From the NCBI RefSeq assembly GCF_028747985.1, contig NZ_CP118108.1, positions 2,485,501 to 2,549,500 of the forward strand: a stretch of 64,000 nucleotides of DNA, read 5' to 3'. Under the pieces are notes generated by a model. That model was not told where the DNA came from, did not search any database, and was given only the letters and a program-made list of their open reading frames with translations. Positions 1-7,980 of this stretch are shown piece after piece. The stretch's first letter is position 1, and each line of letters opens with the position of its first letter. The DNA comes from Paenibacillus urinalis (GTDB taxonomy: Bacteria > Bacillota > Bacilli > Paenibacillales > Paenibacillaceae). The translations under genes and the position numbers were made by a program.

Positions 1-960
1 GCTTCGACTGGTGCAGGAAAGCCAGGTTATGTATTCATTAATAGCCGGATTACAGCAGATCCAGGCGTAACAGGAGTAACACTGGGAAGACCATGGCGTG
101 CTGATGCCAATGTTATTTACGTGAACAGCTACCTTGGTGAGCATATATCTCCAGAAGGCTGGAATAACTGGGGCAATGTGAATAATGAAGCCACTGCACG
201 TTATGGCGAGTATGCGAGTTATGGACCTGGAGCCAATCCGAAGAGCAGATATCGCTGGACTAAGCAGTTAACACTTGAAGAGGCGGCATGGTATACGCCG
301 GCTAACATTTTGAGTGGAAGTGATGGCTGGAACCCGGTTGATTCAATTGACTTGGCTAATAGTAATCGGGAGCTGGAAGCATTGAATGTGGATGGTGTGG
401 CTGTACCTGATTTTGATCCTCAGGTGACTGATTACCAAGTTGAGCTGGAAGCCCAAAGTGAGATCCCAATCGTTACTGCTACAGCTCAATCAGAGAAGTC
501 TGTCATTTCGATCGAGCAAGCAGAGAACGTTCCTGGAAGTGCGGTTATCCATGTAACTTCTCAGGACGGAGGCGTCAAAATCTATGAGATCGAATTTGTC
601 TTCGGCGAGGATGAATTGCCCCCTGTTCTACAGCTTGAAGTGGATAAGCCTGTCCTCAAGGCAAGAGGGCATCGAATGGAGACGATTCGAGTCACTGCTA
701 ACGCAACCGATGAGGAATCTGGAATAGCTTCCATCACTCTCGTATCCATTACCAGCAATGAACCTGACAATGGAAAAGGCGACGGAAACACGAATAATGA
801 TATTCAGGGAGCAGAATATGGTACTTCAGATTTTGAATTTGAATTAAGGGCAGAGCGTTCAGGCGCTGGTTCAGGGCGAGTGTATACAATAACGTATGAG
901 GCTGCTGATGATGCCGGTAATCGAACCACTGCGAATGTAACCGTCACTGTTGAACACTGA
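1..960 (+). CDS. Pectinesterase (CE8), C-terminal part, with trailing beta-sandwich domains
   Basis: The 5' end lies outside the window; the frame is open from base 1. The visible start encodes a carbohydrate esterase family 8 C-terminus: the LGRPWR motif, which carries the conserved Arg/Trp of pectin methylesterases, then VIYVNSYLGEHISPEGWNNW and the usual tail ending near YTPANILSG. After about 120 residues comes a cadherin-like beta-sandwich region starting at LEALNVDGVAVPDFDP, then a last Ig/HYR-like module ending in ITYEAADDAGNRTTANVTVTVEH. Such modules are typical of large secreted Paenibacillus polysaccharidases. The enzyme would de-esterify homogalacturonan outside the cell. A strong hairpin follows the stop. 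The family call is firm; the roles of the C-terminal modules are inferred. Confidence 0.9.
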   Translation, partial: ASTGAGKPGYVFINSRITADPGVTGVTLGRPWRADANVIYVNSYLGEHISPEGWNNWGNVNNEATARYGEYASYGPGANPKSRYRWTKQLTLEEAAWYTPANILSGSDGWNPVDSIDLANSNRELEALNVDGVAVPDFDPQVTDYQVELEAQSEIPIVTATAQSEKSVISIEQAENVPGSAVIHVTSQDGGVKIYEIEFVFGEDELPPVLQLEVDKPVLKARGHRMETIRVTANATDEESGIASITLVSITSNEPDNGKGDGNTNNDIQGAEYGTSDFEFELRAERSGAGSGRVYTITYEAADDAGNRTTANVTVTVEH

Positions 961-976
961 TTACATTAATCGAAGT

Positions 977-1008
977 AAGGGAGTGCCTATCTTAATAGGC
1001 ACTCCTTT
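977..1008 (+). terminator. Rho-independent terminator after pectinesterase
   Basis: A 14-bp stem (977-990 with 995-1008, one G-U pair) closes a CTTA tetraloop and is followed by a short T-rich tract. It sits between the convergent pectinesterase and AraC genes and could serve both. Confidence 0.85.
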
Positions 1009-1026
1009 GCTTTTATTCATGCTGAT

Positions 1027-1821
1027 TCATTTCAGGTATTTTGTAACGTTATTTCTAAACTCTCTCGGCGTCATGCCGTATATGCTCTGAAATACTCGAT
1101 TGAAGGTTCGTTGACTATCAAATCCAGCATTGCTGCTAATGGTCGTAAAGGATGCGTCTGTGGTACGAATCAACGTTGAAGCGTATTCGACACGGAGAAG
1201 GGCAAGATAATTTCGGAAGTTCATTTTTATCCGTTCCGAAAAGATGCGAGAGATATAGTATTTGCTGACAGAGAATTCAGCAGCAAGGGAATCTAGTGTA
1301 ATCGGCTCGGTAAAGTGATTAGCTAAGTATTCCATAATTTTTTTAGACATGTCCTGGACAGGTATTCGCGGCCTCTCAGTGAGTTCGATTTGGCGAAGAA
1401 GATGTGACATGATGATATAAGTAAACCCCAATTTTGCAGCAAAATCCTCGCTTTTGACAATTTGATTGAGAGCATAAGCTGCATCTTGATGAATATTGGC
1501 TCTCGATATTAAAGGTGTAGCCGGTTGAAATTGAATCAGATCAGGAAAGATACCTCCAAGGATACGAGGATTAAATATAATCAGCATGGCGTCTGCGGGA
1601 TCCTGTCCAACTCTATAGTACCTGTGTACAATGTCCGGTAATATTAACGCTGCCTCGCCTTCTTGCACTTCGTATGCGCTTTCATTTATTTGTATTCGCT
1701 GTTTACCGGAGAAAACATACAGGATTTCGATATGTCCATGCAGATGAGCAGGAAACGTGAGCTGTCTCGCATTATGTTTAATAATCAAATCACCAGCACG
1801 AATTTCATAAAAAGGTATCAT
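1027..1821 (-). CDS. AraC family transcriptional regulator with cupin sensor
   Basis: 264 residues. The N-terminal half is an AraC-type cupin (HLHGHIEILYVFSGKQRIQ, then a second strand around EGEAALILPDIVHRYY) that would bind a small carbohydrate-like ligand. The C-terminal half has two helix-turn-helix motifs: ITLDSLAAEFSVSKYYISRIF and the second helix with the family signature FDSQRTFNRVFQSIYGMTPREFR. It lies between pectinesterase and the PfpI gene and is transcribed divergently from the latter, so it may control either neighbour. The ligand cannot be read from sequence. Confidence 0.9.
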   Translation of the reverse strand: MIPFYEIRAGDLIIKHNARQLTFPAHLHGHIEILYVFSGKQRIQINESAYEVQEGEAALILPDIVHRYYRVGQDPADAMLIIFNPRILGGIFPDLIQFQPATPLISRANIHQDAAYALNQIVKSEDFAAKLGFTYIIMSHLLRQIELTERPRIPVQDMSKKIMEYLANHFTEPITLDSLAAEFSVSKYYISRIFSERIKMNFRNYLALLRVEYASTLIRTTDASFTTISSNAGFDSQRTFNRVFQSIYGMTPREFRNNVTKYLK

Positions 1822-1900
1822 GACATGACCTCCGATTTGCGCAGTATTAGACTGCTGGGGGTTGCATTATGTGGTATATGTCTATTTTCATATCATGTGT

Positions 1901-1928
1901 TTGAGTTTAATTCAAGTATTGATATAAT
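1901..1928 (+). promoter_or_regulatory. Predicted sigma-A promoter for the PfpI-gene leader
   Basis: TTGAGT (1901-1906) and a perfect TATAAT (1923-1928) are separated by 16 bp. Transcription would begin near 1935, about 178 nt upstream of the PfpI start codon, which leaves room for the structured leader described next. Confidence 0.55.
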
Positions 1929-1934
1929 CATGAT

Positions 1935-2080
1935 ATCGGATATGCGTAACTGGCGTAACGTGGAGTTCCACGAGGAAGCGCATATTGTCATGCCGTACGC
2001 CTGGGCGGAGTATTTGATATAGATCAAAGCTTATGGTTCTGTCTTCTACAGTATTTGATCTTACATCAGATACTTTTTTT
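1935..2080 (+). promoter_or_regulatory. Putative attenuator leader upstream of PfpI gene
   Basis: A terminator-like hairpin (2051-2059 with 2065-2073, 9 bp with one G-U, loop CTTAC) followed by seven T residues ends 32 nt before the downstream start codon. AGTATTTGAT occurs twice (from 2009 and from 2050). TTTGAT at 2013-2018 pairs with ATCAAA at 2023-2028, and that ATCAAA could instead pair with TTTGAT at 2054-2059 inside the terminator, giving two exclusive folds. An extra small hairpin lies at 1959-1972. No known riboswitch class is recognised. The alternative is a plain terminator of a short transcript. Confidence 0.4.
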
Positions 2081-2112
2081 GTTTAACAAATAAGAAAAGG
2101 ACGGGTGCACAA

Positions 2113-2715
2113 ATGAAGATTGGATTTGTACTTTTCAACGGCATGACAAGCATGGACTTTACTGGATTTTACGAGGCTATCACCTGGTTAGGCATATTAA
2201 AGGCGAAAGAGAACGTATCATGGACCTTTTGTTCGGACAGGGAAGAAGTAACAGATGATCGGGGACTAACGATGAAGGTGAATGAAGTAGGTCCGGATCT
2301 AAGCAAGTTTGATCTTGTCTTTGTCCCTGGAGGAATGGTGACGAGAGAACTTCGGAATGACAAGGCTTTTATCGATTGGATCCGGACTGCCGAGAATGCT
2401 CCATATAAGGTGTCTGTCTGCACAGGTGCGTTATTGCTGGGAGCTGCAGGTTTTCTTGAAGGAAAACGAGCCACCACCAACTCTTCGGCTTACGATTTGC
2501 TGGCTCCGTACTGCGAGGAAGTTATTGAAGCACGCGTCGTTAGGGATGATAGGGTAATAACCGGCGGTGGGGTGACGGCCTCTATCGATTTGGGTTTATA
2601 TATCATCGAGTGGCTTACAAATGAAGCTACGGCACGACTTGTACAGAAGAAGCTTGAATATCCATATTATCAGGCAGGTAAACTGAGTGATGTATATAAG
2701 TTGCACGAAGCTTAG
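2113..2715 (+). CDS. DJ-1/PfpI family protein (isonitrile hydratase-like)
   Basis: 200 residues of the class I glutamine amidotransferase-like fold. The nucleophile elbow VSVCTGALLLGAAG places Cys103 as the reactive residue, and the early acidic residue Asp15 in MTSMDFTGF matches the Asp that isonitrile hydratases use. GGGVTASIDLGLYIIEWL is the typical C-terminal helix region. AAAAGGACGG precedes the ATG. Relatives include isonitrile hydratases and many uncharacterised AraC-partner proteins, so the substrate is open. It is the first gene after the leader with the hairpin at 2051-2080. Confidence 0.85.
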   Translation: MKIGFVLFNGMTSMDFTGFYEAITWLGILKAKENVSWTFCSDREEVTDDRGLTMKVNEVGPDLSKFDLVFVPGGMVTRELRNDKAFIDWIRTAENAPYKVSVCTGALLLGAAGFLEGKRATTNSSAYDLLAPYCEEVIEARVVRDDRVITGGGVTASIDLGLYIIEWLTNEATARLVQKKLEYPYYQAGKLSDVYKLHEA

Positions 2716-2836
2716 ATTGTAATCTTCAGTCGTATTAAGCTATTCTTTCTCTTCTTTTGGGAACTTTATCAGTAACGGAATCGTATTAGTCAGAGTGTTA
2801 TGGATCCTAAAATACGAAAAAGAAAGTGTGTATTGA

Positions 2837-3835
2837 ATGCCTTTGATCTCTTTAGAAAAAGTAATGAAGCAAGTTGAAAATCGTACGGTGTTAAAAAATA
2901 TGGAGCTCGTTATTGAGAGTGACTCACATATCGGCATCAAAATGTCCAATGAAGAAAGTGCAGCGCTATTTGATCTAATCTCGGGGAAGCTTCAGCCAAC
3001 AAGTGGGTCGATTCGGAGAGAAACGAGTTCCATTCTAGCAGCCAGCCAGGATGATGGCTTATACGATACGCTGACGGTCTACAGCTACTTAACGTTTTTT
3101 AAACGGATCGCCTATTTTCCTCATCCATTAGAAGAATATATTGCCGCTTTTTCTCTATCCGATGTTTGGCGGACAAAGATTAAGAAATTGACAGAAGACC
3201 AGAAGAAGAGGGTCAGCTTATTTCGCATGTTTCTATTCCGCGCGGATATAATATTAGTTCAGAATCCACTCCATAATCTAACAGCCGAAGGAATCGAGCT
3301 CTATTTAACGGCACTGGAATATCTTCGTTCACATCATACGGCCACCTTAATTACATCGAACTCTATAGAAGAGTTATTGCTGTTAAGCCGTGATATATAT
3401 CGATATAACCGATTGATGGGACTTGAGAAAACGGACCTTGTCAATGAACCGATCCCTGTTACATCTGAACAGAATGAGAGCATTAAATTTACGCCAAACA
3501 ATGTATTCAAGGTCAGCAGCAAGCTGGCAGATAAGACGATCTTTTTTAGTCCAGACGAAATTGATTATATCGAGAGCATCAACAGTGTAAGTAATATTCG
3601 CATCGATGAGGATTACTTCCCGACGGATTTAACGATGAACGAACTGGAAGAGAAGTTAACTAAATTTGGTTTCTTCCGATGTCACCGATCTTTTTTAGTC
3701 AATTTGCAGCGCGTGTCTGAATTGATCAGTTATTCTAAAAATAGTTATACCTTGATCTTGAAAGGGAATTCGGATGTGAAGCTTCCCCTCTCCCGCAGCC
3801 GGCTGGAGGAAATGAAACAATTAATTGAAATTTAA
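2837..3835 (+). CDS. LytTR DNA-binding protein fused to a degenerate ABC ATPase domain
   Basis: 332 residues. Residues about 1-210 follow the ABC ATPase layout but have lost catalysis: the Walker A region reads IGIKMSNEESAALF with no GKS/T, and the Walker B position reads ADIILVQNPLHNL instead of LLLDEP. Residues about 230-332 are a LytTR domain (IFFSPDEIDYIES, FFRCHRSFLVNLQRV, VKLPLSRSRLEEMKQL). Such ABC-LytTR fusions are known next to ABC-2 exporters in Firmicutes, where they are presumed local regulators. The next two genes form such an exporter, and a periodic operator-like array lies between. The nucleotide-binding half probably serves dimerisation or sensing (inference). The ribosome binding site is weak. 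Confidence 0.85.
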   Translation: MPLISLEKVMKQVENRTVLKNMELVIESDSHIGIKMSNEESAALFDLISGKLQPTSGSIRRETSSILAASQDDGLYDTLTVYSYLTFFKRIAYFPHPLEEYIAAFSLSDVWRTKIKKLTEDQKKRVSLFRMFLFRADIILVQNPLHNLTAEGIELYLTALEYLRSHHTATLITSNSIEELLLLSRDIYRYNRLMGLEKTDLVNEPIPVTSEQNESIKFTPNNVFKVSSKLADKTIFFSPDEIDYIESINSVSNIRIDEDYFPTDLTMNELEEKLTKFGFFRCHRSFLVNLQRVSELISYSKNSYTLILKGNSDVKLPLSRSRLEEMKQLIEI

Positions 3836-3837
3836 AG

Positions 3838-3931
3838 TACATTTGAGGCTGGAATGAGTACATTTCGGCCTCTTTTTGTTACATTTGAGCTGTTTGCATT
3901 ACCGTTCGGCGTTATTTTACGACATTTTTGC
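3838..3931 (+). promoter_or_regulatory. Five-copy direct-repeat array, likely LytTR operators
   Basis: Direct repeats TACATTTGAGG (3838), TACATTTCGGC (3859), TACATTTGAGC (3880), TACCGTTCGGC (3900) and GACATTTTTGC (3921) are spaced 21, 21, 20 and 21 bp apart, so all fall on one DNA face. LytTR regulators bind direct repeats of about 9 bp two helical turns apart. The array lies directly between the LytTR gene and the exporter it presumably controls. Confidence 0.65.
3845..3878 (+). terminator. Possible terminator embedded in the operator array
   Basis: GAGGCTG (3845-3851) pairs with CGGCCTC (3866-3872) with one G-U, around a 14-nt loop, followed by TTTTTG. It would end the LytTR transcript. 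The stem uses the 3' flanks of the first two direct repeats, so terminator and operator overlap. The stem is short. Confidence 0.4.
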
Positions 3932-4004
3932 TGCCATTCGTTAAATTAGAGTACAGAAGGACAACATCATCATCTTTCAATATTAGCGGAGGAGAGAAGA
4001 GCGA

Positions 4005-4859
4005 ATGGACAGAAATACGGTGATTTACGCTGAACAATTATCCAAAAAATTCAAAGACGAGTCTGCTCTGAAAGGGCTCGATTTTTCAGTACAGTCAGGA
4101 GAAATTTTTGGCTTTCTTGGACCTTCTGGTTCAGGGAAAACAACGACGATCAAAATATTGACAGGACAATTAGCACAAACTTCAGGAAGAGCCATCGTGT
4201 TAGGTAAGCCAGTTGAACAAATGAATGAACGTAGTTATGAACAGATGGGTATGGTTACAGATCATAGTGGCATTTATGAAAAAATGTCGGTGTACAGCAA
4301 TTTGAATTTATTCGCCAAAATTTTGGGGGTCAAGAAAGAACATGTAGATTCTCTCCTACAGAGAGTTGGTTTATTGGAGCACAAGCATAAACCAGCCGGC
4401 AAATTATCGAAGGGCATGACTCAGCGCTTAGTTCTCGCACGAGCGATTCTGCATCAGCCGAAGGTGCTCTTTTTGGATGAACCTACAAGCGGGCTAGATC
4501 CGAGTACAGCAATTTCTGTGCATGAATTACTAATCGAGTTAAAAGAGAAAGGGACGGCTATTTTTCTAACGACTCATAATATGGAAGAAGCATCGACCTT
4601 GTGTGATCATGTTGCATTGCTAAATGATGGTCTGATTGTAGAGTATGGGACCCCAAAAGCGTTATGTCTCAAGTACAATCAGAATAAAAGCTATCGCATT
4701 TTGTTAAAGGATGAGAAGGAGCTGACACTACCGCATTCCGAAGAAACAGGCCGAAGAATAAATCAATGGATGGCTGATGATCAGCTTGTTACGATACATT
4801 CTAATGAACCGACACTTGAAAAAGTCTTCTTGGAATTGACGGGGAGGGAACTACATTGA
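4005..4859 (+). CDS. ABC-2 type transporter ATP-binding protein
   Basis: 284 residues with intact motifs: Walker A GPSGSGKTT near residue 40, signature LSKGMTQRLVLARA, Walker B VLFLDEPTSGLDP, and the switch His in TTHNMEE. A C-terminal extension of about 60 residues is typical of multidrug, bacteriocin or peptide exporter ATPases. GGAGGAGAG precedes the ATG. It overlaps the permease start, so the two are probably translated together and form a complete exporter. The exported compound is unknown; antimicrobial efflux or immunity is a common role for LytTR-linked exporters. Confidence 0.9.
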   Translation: MDRNTVIYAEQLSKKFKDESALKGLDFSVQSGEIFGFLGPSGSGKTTTIKILTGQLAQTSGRAIVLGKPVEQMNERSYEQMGMVTDHSGIYEKMSVYSNLNLFAKILGVKKEHVDSLLQRVGLLEHKHKPAGKLSKGMTQRLVLARAILHQPKVLFLDEPTSGLDPSTAISVHELLIELKEKGTAIFLTTHNMEEASTLCDHVALLNDGLIVEYGTPKALCLKYNQNKSYRILLKDEKELTLPHSEETGRRINQWMADDQLVTIHSNEPTLEKVFLELTGRELH

Positions 4860-5602
4860 ACATTTCATTAAGAAAAATAAGAGCCATTACAGGAATGAAA
4901 TTTCAGACCATTATCAATAATACAGGTGTTATATTAGCACCTATACTTGCCCTATGCTTTGTGTTTGCCACCCGAAGTTTATTACCGGATTTGAACGTAA
5001 GCAGCGAAGGGTTGACGTTCTCAACGAATGCATTTGTGCTAAGCTTTGGGATTGTTTTTAATATCGCCATCGCTGGCATCTCCATGAGCAGCAGTCCACT
5101 TGCAGAAGAAAAAGAAAAAAACACGTTAAGAGTACTCATGACATCTTCAGTAAACGGCGTAGAGTACCTCATCGGAACTTTGCTGCCACCCTTATTTATT
5201 CTCATAATCGTTAACATTCTGATGATTCCGGTGAGTGGAACTTCATTCGCAGAGGTGCAGTTTGGAAGCTTCTTGTTGATGACAACGGCTGCCAGCTTTA
5301 TAAGCCTGATTATTGGATACATTGTAGGCATATTTGCGAATAACCAGGCACAGACAGCGCTTGTAACGATGCCGATTACAGTAATACTAACTTCTGTCCC
5401 TGCAGTCAAGCTGTTCCATGAGGATTTGTCAAACATATTAAACTACACTTACACAGGTGTCTTAACGAACTTTACCAATAGTATATTTGCTGATGGTGGT
5501 TACCAATGGAATTTGAGAGATATTAGTGTGCTCTTAGGCTGGCTCATCATTTCTATCGTCGTATTTGTGTATGCTTACAAGAAGAATGGACTGGATCGTT
5601 AA
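4856..5602 (+). CDS. ABC-2 type transporter permease
   Basis: 248 residues with about six hydrophobic segments and the ABC-2 permease signature region around AEEKEKNTLRVLMTSSVNGVEYLIG, which docks to the ATPase. The start is TTG at 4856, overlapping the ATPase stop as TTGA and preceded by GGGGAGGG. The exporter is therefore one ATPase plus one half-size permease, presumably a dimer of each. Substrate unknown. Confidence 0.88.
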   Translation: MNISLRKIRAITGMKFQTIINNTGVILAPILALCFVFATRSLLPDLNVSSEGLTFSTNAFVLSFGIVFNIAIAGISMSSSPLAEEKEKNTLRVLMTSSVNGVEYLIGTLLPPLFILIIVNILMIPVSGTSFAEVQFGSFLLMTTAASFISLIIGYIVGIFANNQAQTALVTMPITVILTSVPAVKLFHEDLSNILNYTYTGVLTNFTNSIFADGGYQWNLRDISVLLGWLIISIVVFVYAYKKNGLDR

Positions 5603-5654
5603 CGATATTAATGGTTTATGTCATGAATAACAAAAATTTATTGAGGAGTGGTAG

Positions 5655-5858
5655 ATGATGTTTAGTAAAAAAGGGGATAAACGTTTTGAAGAAAAGCTGG
5701 TACAAAATTATCAGCATGGCTTGCTCTATATTTTGGTGGATCGTCAAACTGGTGTGAATTATCTTCATGTATGGAATCCGCAAGGCAGTGGCCTTACCCC
5801 TTTATTGGATGCGGATGGAAAAGTGATTGTCGATCCAGTAGAAGGAACGGATCAATAA
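5655..5858 (+). CDS. Small DUF6440 family protein
   Basis: 67 residues, probably cytosolic, with the compact pattern RFEEKL...LLYILVDRQTGVNYLHVWNPQGSGLTPLLDADGKVIVD that I associate with DUF6440. GAGGAGTGG precedes the tandem ATG. It follows the exporter by 52 bp on the same strand and may be cotranscribed. No function is known for the family. Confidence 0.7.
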   Translation: MMFSKKGDKRFEEKLVQNYQHGLLYILVDRQTGVNYLHVWNPQGSGLTPLLDADGKVIVDPVEGTDQ

Positions 5859-5934
5859 TATCTTCGACATGAATCCAAACGGCAATCATGCAGAAGCAGT
5901 AAAGCTCATCGTCGGTCTTCTTGAACAAAAGTAA
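5842..5934 (+). pseudogene. Possible remnant of the 3' end of a lost gene
   Basis: In the frame shifted +1 relative to the small DUF gene, 5842-5934 is open and reads ...NNIFDMNPNGNHAEAVKLIVGLLEQK and stop. This looks like the amphipathic C-terminal helix of a globular enzyme, not random sequence. It has no ribosome binding site or upstream domain, so it may be a deletion scar where most of a gene was removed. The parent family is not recognised. A chance ORF is also possible. Confidence 0.3.
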
Positions 5935-5944
5935 TAACTTTACA

Positions 5945-5988
5945 AGAATCACTAGGGGCCTTGGCTCTTTGTGGTTCTTTATTTTTCT
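5945..5988 (+). terminator. Rho-independent terminator
   Basis: AGAATCAC (5945-5952) pairs with GTGGTTCT (5971-5978) with one G-U, followed by a T-rich run to 5989. It separates the exporter unit from GH30. The loop is about 18 nt, so it is moderately convincing. Confidence 0.6.
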
Positions 5989-6143
5989 TGATCGGATCTG
6001 CCTAACACGAAATTACTATAATATGTCCGGTATTAACTGAAAGAAGAATAGAGTAATATTTACAAATAAATCCATCTATATAGCTTTTCGAAAGGAAGTG
6101 ATAGGTAGGTATTCTATTAAATGATGAATGGGTTGTATATTTT

Positions 6144-6157
6144 TGATTGCGCTTTCA
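6144..6157 (+). promoter_or_regulatory. Candidate CcpA (cre) site upstream of GH30
   Basis: TGATTGCGCTTTCA matches the cre consensus TGWNANCGNTNWCA at every fixed position but the fifth. It lies 33 bp before the GH30 start, a position where bound CcpA could block transcription of the xylanase gene. The rest of 5989-6189 contains a TATAAT at 6017-6022 with no good -35 box. Confidence 0.5.
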
Positions 6158-6189
6158 TTTGTTTGATCATTTTAAGGAGGTTGATGATA

Positions 6190-7869
6190 TTGAGAGTGAA
6201 CATAAAAAAATCAGTCCTTATTTTATTGGCATTTTTAACGGCTCTACCTCTGATTGTAACTCCAACACAGGTGACAGCAGCTAGCGATGCTAACATTAAT
6301 TTGTCCTCTGAGAAACAGCTCATTAAAGGATTTGGAGGAATAAACCATCCCGCCTGGATCGGTGACCTGACACCAGCTCAGCGTGAAACTGCCTTTGGTA
6401 ATGGAGCGAATCAGCTTGGGTTTTCGATTCTACGAATCTACGTAGATGAGAATAGAAATAATTGGTACAGAGAGGTTCCTACCGCACAAAAAGCGATTGA
6501 GCAAGGAGCCATTGTATTTGCTTCACCCTGGAACCCACCGAGTGATATGGTCGAAACCTTTAATCGCAACGGGGATCCGAACGCCAAACGACTGAGATAC
6601 GACAAATATGCAGCTTACGCTCAGCATCTGAACGACTTTGTCACTTATATGAAAAACAATGGTGTAGACCTGTACGCCATTTCGGTGCAAAACGAGCCGG
6701 ATTATGCTCATGAATGGACCTGGTGGACACCACAGGAAATCCTCCGTTTCATGAAAGAGAATGCGGGATCTATTCAAGGCACCAAGGTTATGGCACCTGA
6801 ATCGTTTCAGTATCTAAAGAACATGTCTGATCCAATCCTGAATGATCCTGGGGCACTGGCTAATATGGATATTCTAGGAGCACATACGTATGGAACTCAG
6901 ATCAAAGATTTTGCATACCCGCTCTTTAAGCAAAAAGGTGCAGGTAAGGAACTGTGGATGACCGAAGTATATTACCCGAACAGTGACAACAATTCATCGG
7001 ACCGTTGGCCAGAGGCACTGGAGGTATCCTACCATATGCACAACGCCATGGTTGAAGGAGATTTCCAGGCTTATGTATGGTGGTACATTCGGAGACAGTA
7101 CGGTCCTATGAATGAGAACGGCACCATTAGTAAACGTGGATATAATATGGCTCACTTCTCCAAATTTGTGCGACCAGGCTATATCAGAGTAGATGCAACC
7201 AAAAATCCAGATACGAACACTTTTGTTTCCGCTTACAAAGGTGATAACAAAGTCGTCATCGTCGCCATTAATCGCGGCACTTCAGCTGCAAGCCAAAAAT
7301 TCGTTCTGCAAAATGGAAACGCATCTACTGTCTCCTCATGGGTTACAGATAGCAGTCGCAATATGGCAAGCGGAGCACCGATCACCGTATCGTCGGGAGC
7401 CTTTACAGCGCAACTTCCTGCCCAAAGTGTAACGACGTTTGTAGCAAATATTACTGGCGGCGGGGGGAGTCCAGTTACTGGAACCACATACGAAGCAGAA
7501 ACAGGGACTACACTTACTAATGCTGCTATTGAATCACTCTATCCAGGATACACTGGATCCGGATATGTTAACTTTAATGCTTACACCGATTCTGCGATTC
7601 AGTGGAATGCCATCAATAACACGATAACAGGTACCAAAAACATAAAGTTCCGATATGCATTGGAAAGCGGGACACGTAACCTCGATATTTTTGTCAATGG
7701 GACCAAGGTGATCAGCAACGAGCCTTTCCCGGCAACGGGAAGCTGGTCAACTTGGAGCGAGAAGAGCATTCAAGTCCCCATGAACGCGGGAACCAATACG
7801 TTAAAAATAGTAACAACCGGAACTGAAGGACCAAATGTGGATAACATTACAGTGACAGCTGTTCAATAA
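6190..7869 (+). CDS. xynC: Secreted GH30 glucuronoxylan endo-1,4-beta-xylanase with CBM6
   Basis: 559 residues from a TTG start at 6190, chosen because AAGGAGG at 6174-6180 lies 9 nt upstream; an ATG at 6184 would be only 3 nt away. A signal peptide (KKSVLILLAFLTALPLIVTP...VTAA) precedes the GH30 subfamily 8 barrel. The acid/base Glu is in VQNEPDYAHEW and the nucleophile Glu in ELWMTEVYYP. WWYIRRQYGPM carries the Arg that in Bacillus XynC binds the methylglucuronic acid side group. From TTYEAETGTTL to the end is a CBM6 beta-sandwich joined by a GGGGS-like linker; B. subtilis XynC lacks this extra module. It would cut xylan at glucuronic acid branches outside the cell. It is a single-gene unit with its own terminator. 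Confidence 0.95.
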   Translation: MRVNIKKSVLILLAFLTALPLIVTPTQVTAASDANINLSSEKQLIKGFGGINHPAWIGDLTPAQRETAFGNGANQLGFSILRIYVDENRNNWYREVPTAQKAIEQGAIVFASPWNPPSDMVETFNRNGDPNAKRLRYDKYAAYAQHLNDFVTYMKNNGVDLYAISVQNEPDYAHEWTWWTPQEILRFMKENAGSIQGTKVMAPESFQYLKNMSDPILNDPGALANMDILGAHTYGTQIKDFAYPLFKQKGAGKELWMTEVYYPNSDNNSSDRWPEALEVSYHMHNAMVEGDFQAYVWWYIRRQYGPMNENGTISKRGYNMAHFSKFVRPGYIRVDATKNPDTNTFVSAYKGDNKVVIVAINRGTSAASQKFVLQNGNASTVSSWVTDSSRNMASGAPITVSSGAFTAQLPAQSVTTFVANITGGGGSPVTGTTYEAETGTTLTNAAIESLYPGYTGSGYVNFNAYTDSAIQWNAINNTITGTKNIKFRYALESGTRNLDIFVNGTKVISNEPFPATGSWSTWSEKSIQVPMNAGTNTLKIVTTGTEGPNVDNITVTAVQ

Positions 7870-7945
7870 ATACGATAAAGCGGCGATCTAATTTAAAGAT
7901 CTTCCACTTGTATGAACAAGTATAGTGAAACATGAGCAATAAGCT

Positions 7946-7977
7946 AAAGGCGGCCTACTTATGAAGGTCGCCTTTTT
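7946..7977 (+). terminator. Rho-independent terminator after GH30
   Basis: An 11-bp stem (7946-7956 with 7965-7975, one G-U) with an 8-nt loop runs into TTTTT. Confidence 0.85.
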
Positions 7978-7980
7978 ATT

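Noticed and set aside
1663..2022. Plus-strand ORF of 119 codons over the AraC start and the leader
   Set aside because: Mostly antisense to AraC; the last 30 codons lie in the leader but have no ribosome site and resemble no known family.
4903..5436. Minus-strand ORF of 177 codons
   Set aside because: Antisense to the exporter permease, which has clear membrane-protein composition and a coupled start.
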